Assembly (NCBI GenBank): GCA_049652745.1
Contig: JBASEY010000042.1
Location: 1-64,000 of the forward strand
Reading direction: 5' to 3'
DNA length: 64,000 nucleotides
Source: JBASEY01 sp049652745
GTDB taxonomy: Bacteria; CSSED10-310
Shown: positions 17,959 to 27,378 of the stretch, in pieces
Layout: the number at the start of each line of letters is the position of its first letter
Numbering within the stretch: the first letter of the stretch is position 1
The notes under the pieces: model-generated
Told to the model about the DNA's origin: nothing
What the model saw: the letters and a program-made list of their open reading frames with translations, nothing else
Databases searched by the model: none
Position numbers and translations under genes: made by a program

Positions 17959-19140
17959 GTCTCTATCGAGACCAAACTTTTTCATATATCGATAAAATGT
18001 GGCTTTATGAATTCCAAGGGCCTCTGAAGCCGCCGTGATATTTCCCTGATGCGCGACATAAGCTTTGCGTAAAAGTTCTGCTGTCGGTCGAAGGGAAGGC
18101 GGTTTATGCCGGGATGACGGACGCTCCGAAACAACCTGATATTCGCCGTCGATGATGCCTCCTCCATGCACAGATTCACTATAGGGGGCTTTCTCGGGTG
18201 CAAGCCCGGCTTGATGAGGAATCAGGGCTTTCGGTAAAGGCTGTGACCAGGTTCCCGGCCAGCTTGGCGTATAACCTTTATAGGCTGAATGGGTGTCTTC
18301 AGATAATCTGCCATATTCAACATTTTGCAAGCCCCACGCACCGGCAGACAAATAATCCCGCTCGGCGACCCACTCATTGAACGCGTCTTTCTCTATACGG
18401 TTGCCCTCTGTTTCAACATATACTCTCTCCAAAACATTGCGCAATTCTCGAACATTCCCCGGCCAGTAGTAATCCAGCAGTAACTGCAAGGATTCTGAGG
18501 AGAGCTGCTGAATATTTTTTTTGTATCTCCGGTTCAGCATATCCAGGAAAAAATCGACCAGAAGCGGAATATCGTTTTTTCTATCGCGCAATGCAGGGAC
18601 ATGGATTCGTAATACGGCCAGTCGGTGGTAAAGGTCACTTCTAAATCGTCCGCCGGCGACGAGTCTTTCGAGGTGGACATTGGTCGCGGCGACAATGCGC
18701 ACATCGACAGGAATCAGTGTCTCCCCACCGATACGTTCAAATTTTCGCTCTTCAAGAACCCGAAGTATTTTGACCTGTATGCTGAGAGGCATGTCCCCGA
18801 TTTCATCCAGAAAAAGGGTGCCATGATGCGCTCGTTCAAAACGACCGCGATGCGTTTTAACAGCGCCGGTAAACGCTCCCCTTTCATGGCCGAACAATTC
18901 TGATTCAAGTAGTTCTTCATGCAGAGCTGTGCAATTGATAGCCACAAAGGCGTTGTTGCGCCTGTTGCTGAACATATGCAAAGCCCTTGCAACCATTTCC
19001 TTGCCCGATCCGGTTTCACCGGTAATGACAACTGGAGCGTCGGTTGGAGCATACCGTTCAATTCGACGGAACATATCTTTCATCGAGCGTGAAGCGCCGA
19101 TCATCCCGTAAAAAATATAAGATTGATAAGCCGACATCAT
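17950..19140 (-). CDS. Sigma-54-dependent transcriptional activator without receiver domain
   Basis: This 396-residue enhancer-binding protein consists of an AAA+ domain and a DNA-binding domain. Walker A GETGSGKE is at 41-48, the sigma-54-contacting GAFTGA loop at 88-93 and Walker B GTLFLDEIGDMP at 107-118, all intact. A Fis-type helix-turn-helix closes the protein (about 355-390). A Pro/Ser-rich linker of about 80 residues separates the two. There is no N-terminal sensory domain, so control must come from elsewhere, as in PspF-like proteins. A weak sigma-54 promoter-like site lies upstream of the divergent gene. Confidence 0.9.
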   Translation of the reverse strand: MMSAYQSYIFYGMIGASRSMKDMFRRIERYAPTDAPVVITGETGSGKEMVARALHMFSNRRNNAFVAINCTALHEELLESELFGHERGAFTGAVKTHRGRFERAHHGTLFLDEIGDMPLSIQVKILRVLEERKFERIGGETLIPVDVRIVAATNVHLERLVAGGRFRSDLYHRLAVLRIHVPALRDRKNDIPLLVDFFLDMLNRRYKKNIQQLSSESLQLLLDYYWPGNVRELRNVLERVYVETEGNRIEKDAFNEWVAERDYLSAGAWGLQNVEYGRLSEDTHSAYKGYTPSWPGTWSQPLPKALIPHQAGLAPEKAPYSESVHGGGIIDGEYQVVSERPSSRHKPPSLRPTAELLRKAYVAHQGNITAASEALGIHKATFYRYMKKFGLDRDSM

Positions 19141-19244
19141 CAGTTACTACTTTATGCGATTTACGGTGGTTTTTCAATTATCGAACGAAATCCGCCTGTG
19201 ATCATACATGTGACAGGTGAGCTGAGATCGTGCGAGGTGTGGAA

Positions 19245-19261
19245 TTGGCTGTCTTGACGCA
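19245..19261 (+). promoter_or_regulatory. Weak sigma-54 promoter-like site
   Basis: TTGGC at 19245-19249 and GCA at 19259-19261 place GG and GC ten bases apart, as in -24/-12 promoters. The interior matches the consensus poorly (no TTGC). It faces the dehydrogenase gene at 19321, next to a sigma-54 activator gene. Confidence 0.22.
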
Positions 19262-19320
19262 TCGAGGTTTTTCGGATACTGAGTGAGATCGGTGAAACGC
19301 GGGGTTTTAGGTAACGTATT

Positions 19321-20505
19321 ATGAAGACGAATAAATCGATTTATGCCGTAATTGGTTGCGGTATGCAAGGTGTTGCAGAGGCGTATGATTTGGTTCGCTT
19401 TGGTCATGCCGAAAAAGTTGTGATGGTGGATTTGCGCCGGGAAGCCGCAGAGCAGGCGGCGGCTAGTGTCAACATGCTGACAGAGAGTGACAGGGCCGTT
19501 TCCATAGCGATCGATGCATCCCGAGGGGATGATATTGTTCGGATGCTTAGAGATCACAATGTTACTGTTTGTTGTGGCGCTGCGCATTATGCACTCAATT
19601 ATGAGCTTTCCAAAGCGGCTTTGGAAGCCGGTGCGCATTTTTGTGATATGGGAGGCAACACAGAAGTTGTCATGAAACAACACTTGCTGCATGATCCGGC
19701 GATGCAGAAAAACATTGGGATCGTTCCCGATTGCGGGATTGCGCCGGGAACTGCAAATATCCTGGCGGCACGTGCCATCAAACACATCGAATGCGATTCG
19801 ATACAGATGTATTGCGGTGGTTTGCCGGTATCCAGAGATTTGCCGTTGGGGTACAAATTGGTTTTTTCGATATCGGGTTTGACCAACGAATACACAGGTA
19901 ACTGTATCGAGATACGAGATGGCCGGATTGTTTCCGTTCCAGCTTTTACTGAAAAAGAAGCTCTGGTGTTGCCGGAACCGGTGGGAGCCTGTGAAGCTTT
20001 TCTGACCAGTGGAGGTACCTCGACCGGGCCGATCAGTTTCCATGGCAAGCTGTCGTCATATGGATATAAAACCGTCCGATATCCCGGTCATTATGCAACA
20101 GTTCGCTCGATGATCGACATGGGGCTACTGGAATTGGATCCTGTTCAAGTTGCCGGTCAAGATGTTGTCCCCCGCGATCTGTTTCATGTTTTAGCGTCGG
20201 CTTATTGGGATTATCCGGATGAGCCGGATCTTCTTGTTTTGCGGGTTGTGGCTAAAGGGGCAATCGATGGTCGACCGGTCACAATGATTCAGGATCTGAT
20301 GGATATACAAGATGGGAAAACCGGTTTTTCCGCTATGGCGCGAACGACGGCTTTTTCCGCTGCCATAATCGCGGAAGCTTTGGCATCGGGTGTTTTAGGT
20401 TCCGGTGTTCATTATCTTGAGCGGTCTGTCGACCCGGACTGGTTTGTCGAGGAAATGGCAAAGCGTTCGCTTCATGTTGTGACATTGATAGAATCCGCCG
20501 GATAA
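19321..20505 (+). CDS. Saccharopine dehydrogenase family protein, lysine 6-dehydrogenase-like
   Basis: This 394-residue protein has an N-terminal Rossmann fold with GCGMQG at residues 12-17 and an acidic residue (MVDLRR) ending strand 2. It then has the saccharopine-dehydrogenase C-terminal domain, including the GGNTEVV and PDCGIAPG signatures. These features resemble L-lysine 6-dehydrogenases and related reductases; the actual substrate is uncertain. It stands between a sigma-54 activator and a large secreted repeat protein. Confidence 0.78.
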   Translation: MKTNKSIYAVIGCGMQGVAEAYDLVRFGHAEKVVMVDLRREAAEQAAASVNMLTESDRAVSIAIDASRGDDIVRMLRDHNVTVCCGAAHYALNYELSKAALEAGAHFCDMGGNTEVVMKQHLLHDPAMQKNIGIVPDCGIAPGTANILAARAIKHIECDSIQMYCGGLPVSRDLPLGYKLVFSISGLTNEYTGNCIEIRDGRIVSVPAFTEKEALVLPEPVGACEAFLTSGGTSTGPISFHGKLSSYGYKTVRYPGHYATVRSMIDMGLLELDPVQVAGQDVVPRDLFHVLASAYWDYPDEPDLLVLRVVAKGAIDGRPVTMIQDLMDIQDGKTGFSAMARTTAFSAAIIAEALASGVLGSGVHYLERSVDPDWFVEEMAKRSLHVVTLIESAG

Positions 20506-20560
20506 ACTAAACTGATAGCGACGTGCTGACCTGATACTTGGCTATGCAGAAAGTGATAAA

Positions 20561-23500
20561 ATGTCGGATTTTTTTTCTCTTATATCAAAACGTAATTTTT
20601 GCTTGATGACAGCCTTTCTTCTTGTTGTCGTCTGTGCCTATTCCGACGATCATGCTCCAGTATCCATTTTAGATGATGCTTTTGAACGTGCCGGTGCTTT
20701 GCGTTCCGATTTGGTTGTTCCGGAACCTTGGGAATCAGGTTTGATCGTGGCGGGTCGGCAGCCGGCTTTGAGTGATGCTATGGTCGATCCGCTTTATATT
20801 GTGCCGCTGGCTCATGTTTTTGGCGCCAGGTTTCGAGGGTTGAAAGGAACGATTTCACCGGACAGTCTATTGGATACAGCCTATGAAATGCTCCATATCA
20901 GCACAACGGCTCACAAATCTTTCGTGCCGGAACCGAAGAGCCTTGTGGATGCTTTGGAGTGGCTCCAGGCAAGTCATCACAGAGGTGTTATTGAGGCGCA
21001 TTATAGATCACATTTGGAAAAGCGGATTGCCCAATGGCCCACTGAATTGGAAGAGGCGGTCAGCATACTTGTTCAGGCAATGACAACCGCGTCTATGCTG
21101 CATAAAGAAGCTTTGGCCGCCCTGGATACGGAAGAAATCGAATTGCTGAAGGAGTCGATTGTCTCGATCGTTTCCGATCCAATTTCTACAGACGGCCAAA
21201 TATTTTTTTCTGATAATGATCTGGAATGGCCCAGAAATCTCCAGTTGATGGCAAAAGTCAATTTCAACAAATTGTTCTATGCCGCCGATATTCTGGCGAA
21301 GGCCGTTGTCATAACTCGAGCGGGTCTTCAGACTGTCGCCGCGAAAATTCCTGCAAATCACGAAGAAGTACTTCTCAATTTTTATTCGCCGATAGGTAGA
21401 ATAGTTGTCGCCGGTACCGGTATCAACACGCATAACAGCGATGCCGCATTGCTGATAGATCTTGGAGGAAATGATATTTATTTGAACAATGCCGGAGGTT
21501 GCATTGAATCCGGCGTCGGTATATCTCTTTTAATAGATATCTCGGGCAACGATATTTATGAAAACCTGAATCCGGGTTCTCTCGGCGGCGCTATTCTCGG
21601 TGTAGGAATGGTGTTTGATTGCGAAGGCAGGGATGTTTATCGCAGTGGTTCGTTATCTCAGGGGGCGGCGATAGGAGGAGTGGGGTTTTTATATGATGAG
21701 CGTGGGGATGACATCTATCATGCGAAGTCGTTTTGCCAGGGAGCGGCGGTTTTTGGGGTTGGGATTTCAATAGATCTTGAAGGCGACGATACGATCGTTT
21801 GTAAAAGTATGGGTCAGGGTTTTGGCTCGACACTCGGCCTTGGTTTAATGCTCAATATTGCCGGAAATGACAGTTACGCATCCGGAGTTGATTTGGCTGC
21901 AACCGAATCGAATCCCGGCTTCGTATTCGCTCAAGGAGCCGCTGCGGGTTTTTCGCCGTCGGATAAGTCCAAGAATGTCGGTTATTATGGAGGAATAGGA
22001 TTTTTGATCGATGGCAAAGGTGATGATCAGTATCTTGCAGGCCAATTCTGCCAGGGTGCCGCCAAGTTCGGTTCTATGGGGCTGCTTCTGGATTGTGGTG
22101 GAGATGACTATTACCAAGCCGGAGATTTTTCGCAAGGAGCCGCCGAGGATTGGAGTTCGGCGGTCATCATCGACCTGAAAGGCTCCGACAGATATTTAGC
22201 GGGAGATACATCCCAGGCTGCGGCGGTGAACCATTCGACAGGTATTTGCCTGGATTACGAAGGCGATGATGAGTACACCCTTATTGGAGCGCATGGCCAA
22301 GGGCATGCCCGACAACCGTTTTCATTGGGATTATTCCTTGATTACAAGGGGTTTGATCGGTATTCAGGAGGTCCTTTCAGTCGAGGTTCCGTCGTCAACA
22401 CGTTTCAAGATACCGGCTATATCATAGGTGTTTTTATTGACCACAGAGGAAAAGATATTTACGAGGGCGTTATTTACGAAAACGATTCTGATAAGGAGAT
22501 AAACAATACATTTTGGAGCCGCCGATTCGGTGAAATCGGTATTGATACTCCCCTGGCGCCAGGATTGTATTTCTTGGATCAACAGGCTCATTCGCGTCAC
22601 CAGCATTATGATATGAGCCCTGTAACGGATTTGGAAAGCGGGGTGGAATTGTCCCGTTTGGGAGCAGGTGATCCGTTTAAGTGTAATCATGCGTTAAGCT
22701 TTGTGAACGATAAAGGAAAGGATGCCATACCAATCATTATCAAAGCGGTAAGCCGTGGTCACGACTCTTTTCGCCGAACAATCGAAGAAGGCCTTGGTAT
22801 TATATTATTACAGCATCCTGTCGATACGGAAAGCATCGATCAGCTTATTCCCCTGCTTGGTAATCTGGACCCCAAAACTCGACAATGGGCCTTGATTCAG
22901 TTAGCCAAATACTCCTCTTCCGACCTTGTCGAAGTGGTGGCGAATCACCTTCACGACGACGATGCCGGGGTTCGTGAAGCTGCAGCCCGGATAGCCGGCG
23001 GAATAAAGAGCTCCAAGTTGGAGCGGGAACTGGCTCAAATGGCTGTCAACGACACGAAGCCGGGATGCAGATATGTCGCCATGAAAGCTCTGGCGGTCAA
23101 TACAAGTCCGGAGTATGAAGTTGTTTTCAGGAAAGGGCTGGGCGATTCTCATTTGGCAGTTCATCATGCCGCATTGGACCGGGTTATTCATCAAAATGAT
23201 CTTGTAGCTATAGGAGCGCTACAACTTTTATCATTAAGTCAAAATCCGTTTGTGCGTGTTTCTTCGGCAATCGGATTGATCCAATTGGGCGAAAAAAGCG
23301 GGTTTCCCATTTTGATCGATTCGCTGGAAGGAGTACCGCGAGAGATCTCGCCGTTCGACACTGCGCAAGATGTGTCTGAATTCATGGCAGAATACAGCGG
23401 GGTGGATCATGGTTGGAACAAGGGTACCTGGGAACAATGGTGGGCATCGAATGAAGCGGATTTTTCATTGATGCGCTGCCAGAAGGCTCGTCAAGATTAC

Positions 23501-23872
23501 CTTGAGTTTTACAGTTTGATAGCTACGATGCCCCCGATTCAAGTTGTGAATAGGCTCGATCAATTGCGAGCAAAATATCCGTTTTATAAGGGTATCGATA
23601 AGCGCCTTTCCGTATTTGTTCAAAAAGCATCGCAAATTGCAATGGCTGATAAGGCCTGGGATTCGGCGGGGAAATTGGTGGATTATTTGGTTGATATGAA
23701 TCCGGATAATCCTGATACCTGGGTTACTCTATCTCAATATTTGCATTGGACCAAACGAACCGAAGAAGCATTGACTGCTTTGGAAAAAGCTCTGAATAAA
23801 GAACCTGAAAATGCACTTTACGGGCGCTTGAAAGAAATCTATGAGGATACACTTCGGCGATCCGCTAATTAA
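20561..23872 (+). CDS. Large exported G-x-D-x-Y repeat, HEAT and TPR protein
   Basis: This 1103-residue protein has a signal peptide (about residues 12-30). Residues 30-290 form a helical region of no known family. Residues 295-640 hold about twelve repeats of roughly 26 residues with the pattern hydrophobic-x-D-x-x-G-x-D-x-Y-x-x-G-x-x-x-Q-G-A-A, then glycine/hydrophobic turns, suggesting a solenoid or beta-helix. Residues 740-930 resemble HEAT repeats (DPKTRQWALIQLAKY, DAGVREAAARIAGG). Residues 1035-1095 look like TPRs. The D-carboxypeptidase gene starts 15 bases after the stop, so an envelope scaffold role is plausible but inferred. Confidence 0.7.
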   Translation: MSDFFSLISKRNFCLMTAFLLVVVCAYSDDHAPVSILDDAFERAGALRSDLVVPEPWESGLIVAGRQPALSDAMVDPLYIVPLAHVFGARFRGLKGTISPDSLLDTAYEMLHISTTAHKSFVPEPKSLVDALEWLQASHHRGVIEAHYRSHLEKRIAQWPTELEEAVSILVQAMTTASMLHKEALAALDTEEIELLKESIVSIVSDPISTDGQIFFSDNDLEWPRNLQLMAKVNFNKLFYAADILAKAVVITRAGLQTVAAKIPANHEEVLLNFYSPIGRIVVAGTGINTHNSDAALLIDLGGNDIYLNNAGGCIESGVGISLLIDISGNDIYENLNPGSLGGAILGVGMVFDCEGRDVYRSGSLSQGAAIGGVGFLYDERGDDIYHAKSFCQGAAVFGVGISIDLEGDDTIVCKSMGQGFGSTLGLGLMLNIAGNDSYASGVDLAATESNPGFVFAQGAAAGFSPSDKSKNVGYYGGIGFLIDGKGDDQYLAGQFCQGAAKFGSMGLLLDCGGDDYYQAGDFSQGAAEDWSSAVIIDLKGSDRYLAGDTSQAAAVNHSTGICLDYEGDDEYTLIGAHGQGHARQPFSLGLFLDYKGFDRYSGGPFSRGSVVNTFQDTGYIIGVFIDHRGKDIYEGVIYENDSDKEINNTFWSRRFGEIGIDTPLAPGLYFLDQQAHSRHQHYDMSPVTDLESGVELSRLGAGDPFKCNHALSFVNDKGKDAIPIIIKAVSRGHDSFRRTIEEGLGIILLQHPVDTESIDQLIPLLGNLDPKTRQWALIQLAKYSSSDLVEVVANHLHDDDAGVREAAARIAGGIKSSKLERELAQMAVNDTKPGCRYVAMKALAVNTSPEYEVVFRKGLGDSHLAVHHAALDRVIHQNDLVAIGALQLLSLSQNPFVRVSSAIGLIQLGEKSGFPILIDSLEGVPREISPFDTAQDVSEFMAEYSGVDHGWNKGTWEQWWASNEADFSLMRCQKARQDYLEFYSLIATMPPIQVVNRLDQLRAKYPFYKGIDKRLSVFVQKASQIAMADKAWDSAGKLVDYLVDMNPDNPDTWVTLSQYLHWTKRTEEALTALEKALNKEPENALYGRLKEIYEDTLRRSAN

Positions 23873-23887
23873 AAAGGAGGAGTTATC

Positions 23888-25072
23888 ATGCTGTTTTCTC
23901 GATCTGATGTAAATACACGTTTGATGATCTGTTTTTGTTCAATTGTAATCGTATTTTTTTCATCATCCTCTCTGGCGTTTTTGTCACCCGAGACACCATT
24001 GCCGTCGCCACCGAAAAATTGTCATGCTGCTCTGGTTATGGAGGTTTCTTCGGGGGAAATAGTGTTTGAATACAATATAAACGATCGGGTCTATCCAGCG
24101 TCCATGGCCAAAATGATGTTGGTTTTGATAGCCATGGAAAAAGTGAAATCCGGAGAAATCTCTTTGGACGACGTAATAACCGTATCTGCCGCAGCTTCAA
24201 AGATCGGGGGTTCGCAAGTATACTTGAAACAAAATGAAACATTTACCTTACAGGATCTGTTGGAATCGGTTTTGATACAATCCGCCAATGATTCCAGCCA
24301 TGCGATAGCGGAATATATAGCTGGTTCTCGAGATGGTTTTGTTGAGCTGATGAATCAAAGAGCCGCGCAATTAGGGATGGAGAACACGGTATATCAATCT
24401 CCGCACGGCCTTCCGCCTGATGCACAAAGAGGACCCGATATCACAACAGCTCGTGATTTGGCTGTTTTGGCTCGTGAACTATTGATCAATCATCCTGAAA
24501 TACTTCAATGGACATCATTGGATACCAAACCTTTTCGTGACGGAACATTTATTATGACCAATACGAATCGTTTGGTACGTAAATTTGACGGATGCGATGG
24601 AATAAAAACCGGTTATTATCGGGATGCCGGGTTCAGTATAACAGCTACGGCACAGCAAAAAGGCGTGCGGGTCATCGCGGTTGTCGCTGGTTGTGGGAAA
24701 GGGAAAGAAAGGTTTGATGAAGCTGAAAGGCTTATGAAATGGGGTCTGTCGCTTTTTATAAACACTGAATTGATTTCGGCGGGGTTTCCTGTAGAGAATC
24801 TGATTCCGGTCGTAAACGGCGCCAAACTGGAAACTCGACCTGTGACTCAAAACAGTGTGAGCGCCGTTATACCCAAGAACAGAGTGGGCGATATCATGAT
24901 GAAAACCACTCTCGAACGTGAGCTGGTTGCGCCGTTGGAACCTGGAATAAAATGTGGAAAAATAAGCTTTTCCCTGGATGACCATGAATTGGGAACAAGT
25001 GACCTGGTAACCTCGGAATCCATTGAAGCGCTGGGGTGGTGGGGACGATTGAAACGAAAAGTCGGGTTGTGA
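23888..25072 (+). CDS. dacA: D-alanyl-D-alanine carboxypeptidase (peptidase S11, PBP5/6 type)
   Basis: This 394-residue penicillin-binding protein trims the terminal D-Ala from peptidoglycan stem peptides. The active-site motifs are SMAK (S72, K75), SAN (S132-N134) and KTG (K240-G242). The N-terminal signal peptide and a C-terminal beta-rich domain with a short amphipathic tail match the PBP5 layout. A strong AGGAGG ribosome site lies just after the stop of the repeat-protein gene, so the two are probably co-transcribed. Confidence 0.93.
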   Translation: MLFSRSDVNTRLMICFCSIVIVFFSSSSLAFLSPETPLPSPPKNCHAALVMEVSSGEIVFEYNINDRVYPASMAKMMLVLIAMEKVKSGEISLDDVITVSAAASKIGGSQVYLKQNETFTLQDLLESVLIQSANDSSHAIAEYIAGSRDGFVELMNQRAAQLGMENTVYQSPHGLPPDAQRGPDITTARDLAVLARELLINHPEILQWTSLDTKPFRDGTFIMTNTNRLVRKFDGCDGIKTGYYRDAGFSITATAQQKGVRVIAVVAGCGKGKERFDEAERLMKWGLSLFINTELISAGFPVENLIPVVNGAKLETRPVTQNSVSAVIPKNRVGDIMMKTTLERELVAPLEPGIKCGKISFSLDDHELGTSDLVTSESIEALGWWGRLKRKVGL

Positions 25073-25424
25073 ACACCGAGCGGTTCGTGAATCGTCCTTG
25101 GTTCGGTCACCGAAGTCCAGGGTAAAGTCCGAAGAGATTGCTTGTTTTTTCGATTTGTCACGTCTAATTATTTACGAATACTGCTTTACATGAGAGACTT
25201 CAGTTGAAGTCTAAAGGGCAGCGGATTTCTTGAGGATCAGGTTCAAGACCTTTCCGATATCGCTGATTACCGCTTCTTCCATACTTCATTTCAATACCCG
25301 TATCATCGGAGTGATAGGGATAGACAGCATAAAAGTGTGGGAATTTAATTGACTTTTCTTATTTCTTTTGGTATAAGTGTTCTGGAAGAGAAATAAAACC
25401 TTTATCAGAAAGGTAGGTTACACT
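25073..25424. other. Intergenic region with hairpin and promoter
   Basis: This gap of 352 bases contains a 7-bp-arm hairpin at 25195-25212 (AGACTTC-AGTT-GAAGTCT) without a T-run, and a good sigma-70 promoter at 25349-25377. No open frame or RNA gene is convincing. Confidence 0.5.
25349..25377 (+). promoter_or_regulatory. Sigma-70 promoter for the beta-helix protein gene
   Basis: TTGACT (25349-25354), a 17-base spacer and TATAAG (25372-25377) match the consensus at five of six bases in each box. The predicted start site lies about 40 bases before ATG 25425. Confidence 0.6.
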
Positions 25425-26606
25425 ATGAAAAGGTTTGGGCTTATTATCATAAGTGTCGCATTTCTTGCGGTTCTGCCCTTGTCGGCGGCGACGTGGAAAG
25501 TTGGCAAAAGTACGCTGGCTGATTTCGACAGTATTCAGCAGGCAATTCTGGACAGTTCTGTCCAAAGCGGTGATACCATATTGGTTTTACCGGGTGTTTA
25601 TGTCGAGAATGTGTGGTTTCCGGCTAACAAGAACCTTGTTGTCAGGGGGGTAAAAGGGTATAAGGAGACGATCATTCAACGGCCTGAAATGGATTCAAAA
25701 GGTCCTCAGATGACGGTATTGATCAGAAGCCGGAGTGTTTTCGAAGGTTTCACGGTAGAAGACCCAAAAGGAGTCATTTGGCCTTTAACAACACTGGAAT
25801 CTCTGCCGCAACCGGGGGGACAAATCCTTGAAAACACCGCAGGCATCACCGTAACCGGTCCCGCAACAGTTAAGAACAATTACGTTTCTGGACACCGGTT
25901 TGGCATATTGCAAGAGTGTCCTTCGGGAGCAATGGGAATACCGCCTGTTATTCGGTTCAACATTGTAGAGCATAACGATATCGGGATCGGATGTTGTGAA
26001 ACGTTTTCGATTTTTCGTGACAACATTGTCACCAACAACTTTTGGTTGGGAATTTTCGTTGGGCATTCATCTTGTGATGAAATCGTCAATAATCTGGTAA
26101 TTGGAAACGGCACTTTGGGCAGGGAGACCAGTTGTGGTGTATTTTGCTGGCAATCATATACGTGGCGTCCGTATGAATTGAACCCGAAAATTTCCGCCAA
26201 TACGATTGCAGCGAACAATGGTGACGGGATTATCTGTGTTTATGTTGAAGGCGCTCCCAATGTGCCTGTGATAGAACACTCGATCATTGCGCAAAATAGC
26301 GGTATTGGCATACACGTTGTTCCGGCGGACAATGAAAACGATACTCCGCGTCCCAGAGTTTACAACTGCAATATCTGGGGTAATGCTGTCGCCGATGTCA
26401 AAAACGTCAGTCGCACAATTAACTGCATCTCGGAAGACCCGTTGTTCGTTCATGGATACCGACTGGATTATCTGTCCCCGTGCATTGACCGAGGCGCTCT
26501 GCCGGAAAACATCGGCAGTACGACCATCGACAATAAACCTGACAAGGGCAAACAAGACCTTGGATTTCATTATCCGATACCGTTGATGCCGGGATTGTTG
26601 CAGTAA
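25425..26606 (+). CDS. Secreted right-handed parallel beta-helix protein
   Basis: This protein of about 393 residues starts at ATG 25425, which follows GAAAGGTAGG and gives a clean signal peptide (ending PLSAA). The mature part begins with the pattern of pectate-lyase-like proteins: a D-S-I-Q-Q-A-I segment, DTILVLPGVYVENV, and then Asn- and Gly-rich coils such as NIVEHNDIG, NIVTNNFWLGIF and NTIAANNGDGI. The fold is well supported. No catalytic residues can be assigned, so it may be a structural or polysaccharide-binding protein. It has its own promoter. Confidence 0.8.
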   Translation: MKRFGLIIISVAFLAVLPLSAATWKVGKSTLADFDSIQQAILDSSVQSGDTILVLPGVYVENVWFPANKNLVVRGVKGYKETIIQRPEMDSKGPQMTVLIRSRSVFEGFTVEDPKGVIWPLTTLESLPQPGGQILENTAGITVTGPATVKNNYVSGHRFGILQECPSGAMGIPPVIRFNIVEHNDIGIGCCETFSIFRDNIVTNNFWLGIFVGHSSCDEIVNNLVIGNGTLGRETSCGVFCWQSYTWRPYELNPKISANTIAANNGDGIICVYVEGAPNVPVIEHSIIAQNSGIGIHVVPADNENDTPRPRVYNCNIWGNAVADVKNVSRTINCISEDPLFVHGYRLDYLSPCIDRGALPENIGSTTIDNKPDKGKQDLGFHYPIPLMPGLLQ

Positions 26607-26751
26607 ATTTCGATACGGAAGCTGTTTCGAGCTGTTCGTGTGGGCTTGAATTGTTACGCTGAGAATTCTTGAAAAATATCGAATAAAGTTGATCTTTTAC
26701 AAAAGGATGTTCTATCATGACCACGCTGGATTTTGTACGCAGAGGTTTGCC

Positions 26752-27339
26752 ATGATTAGATTTACAATGACTGTTTTCTTATGCTCCATAGTGGTTTTAA
26801 CCGGTTGCCAGACGGCGCCGCGTGTTCACAGAATCGAAACCGATGAACCGATTGATCTGAGTGGTCGTTGGAATGATACCGATTCACGTCTTGTTGCTGA
26901 AGAAATGATTTCCGACGCGCTGAACCGTCCATGGCTTATGGCGTTTGTGGAAAAGAACGGCAAAAAACCTGCCATTATCGTCGGCACCGTTCTCAATCGA
27001 TCCCATGAATTGATCAGCACGGACACCTTTATCAAAGATATGGAGCGTGCATTCATCAATGCTGGAAGCGTTCGCATCGTTCAGTCCGCTGAAGCGCGTG
27101 AACAGCTCCGTGATGAACGAGCTGACCAGCAACAGTTTGCCGATCCGGATACGGCGAAGCGGTGGCGGCGGGAATTAGGAGCGGATTTTATGCTCCAGGG
27201 TGTTATCAATTCAATTGTCGATACACAGGACCGGCAGCAGCTTGTCTATTATCAAGTTGACCTGGAACTCACCGATATCGAAACAAACGAAAAGGTTTGG
27301 CTCGGCGCCAAAAAAATCAGAAAGTTTGTAAACCGTTAA
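26752..27339 (+). CDS. lpoB: LpoB-like penicillin-binding protein activator lipoprotein
   Basis: This lipoprotein of about 195 residues has the lipobox LTGC (Cys19). The body matches the LpoB/COG3417 pattern: a D-L-S-G-R-W-N-D-T-D opening, helices with the ISTDTFIKDMERAFINAG stretch, QLRDERADQQ, and the GADFMLQGVI strand. LpoB activates the bifunctional peptidoglycan synthase PBP1b from the outer membrane. I start at ATG 26752 because longer frames lack a signal sequence. A COG3014-like lipoprotein follows 39 bases later, a pairing known in other Gram-negatives. Confidence 0.85.
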   Translation: MIRFTMTVFLCSIVVLTGCQTAPRVHRIETDEPIDLSGRWNDTDSRLVAEEMISDALNRPWLMAFVEKNGKKPAIIVGTVLNRSHELISTDTFIKDMERAFINAGSVRIVQSAEAREQLRDERADQQQFADPDTAKRWRRELGADFMLQGVINSIVDTQDRQQLVYYQVDLELTDIETNEKVWLGAKKIRKFVNR

Positions 27340-27378
27340 TAATCTGTCGGATCAAACACTAAAAAAAGGTTTCTCTAT

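Noticed and set aside
19174..20043. Open frame of 289 codons opposite the saccharopine-dehydrogenase-like gene
   Set aside because: Cysteine- and histidine-scattered composition without motifs; antisense shadow.
25195..25212. Hairpin downstream of dacA as an intrinsic terminator
   Set aside because: The arms pair well but no T-run follows on either side, so it is only noted within the gap entry.
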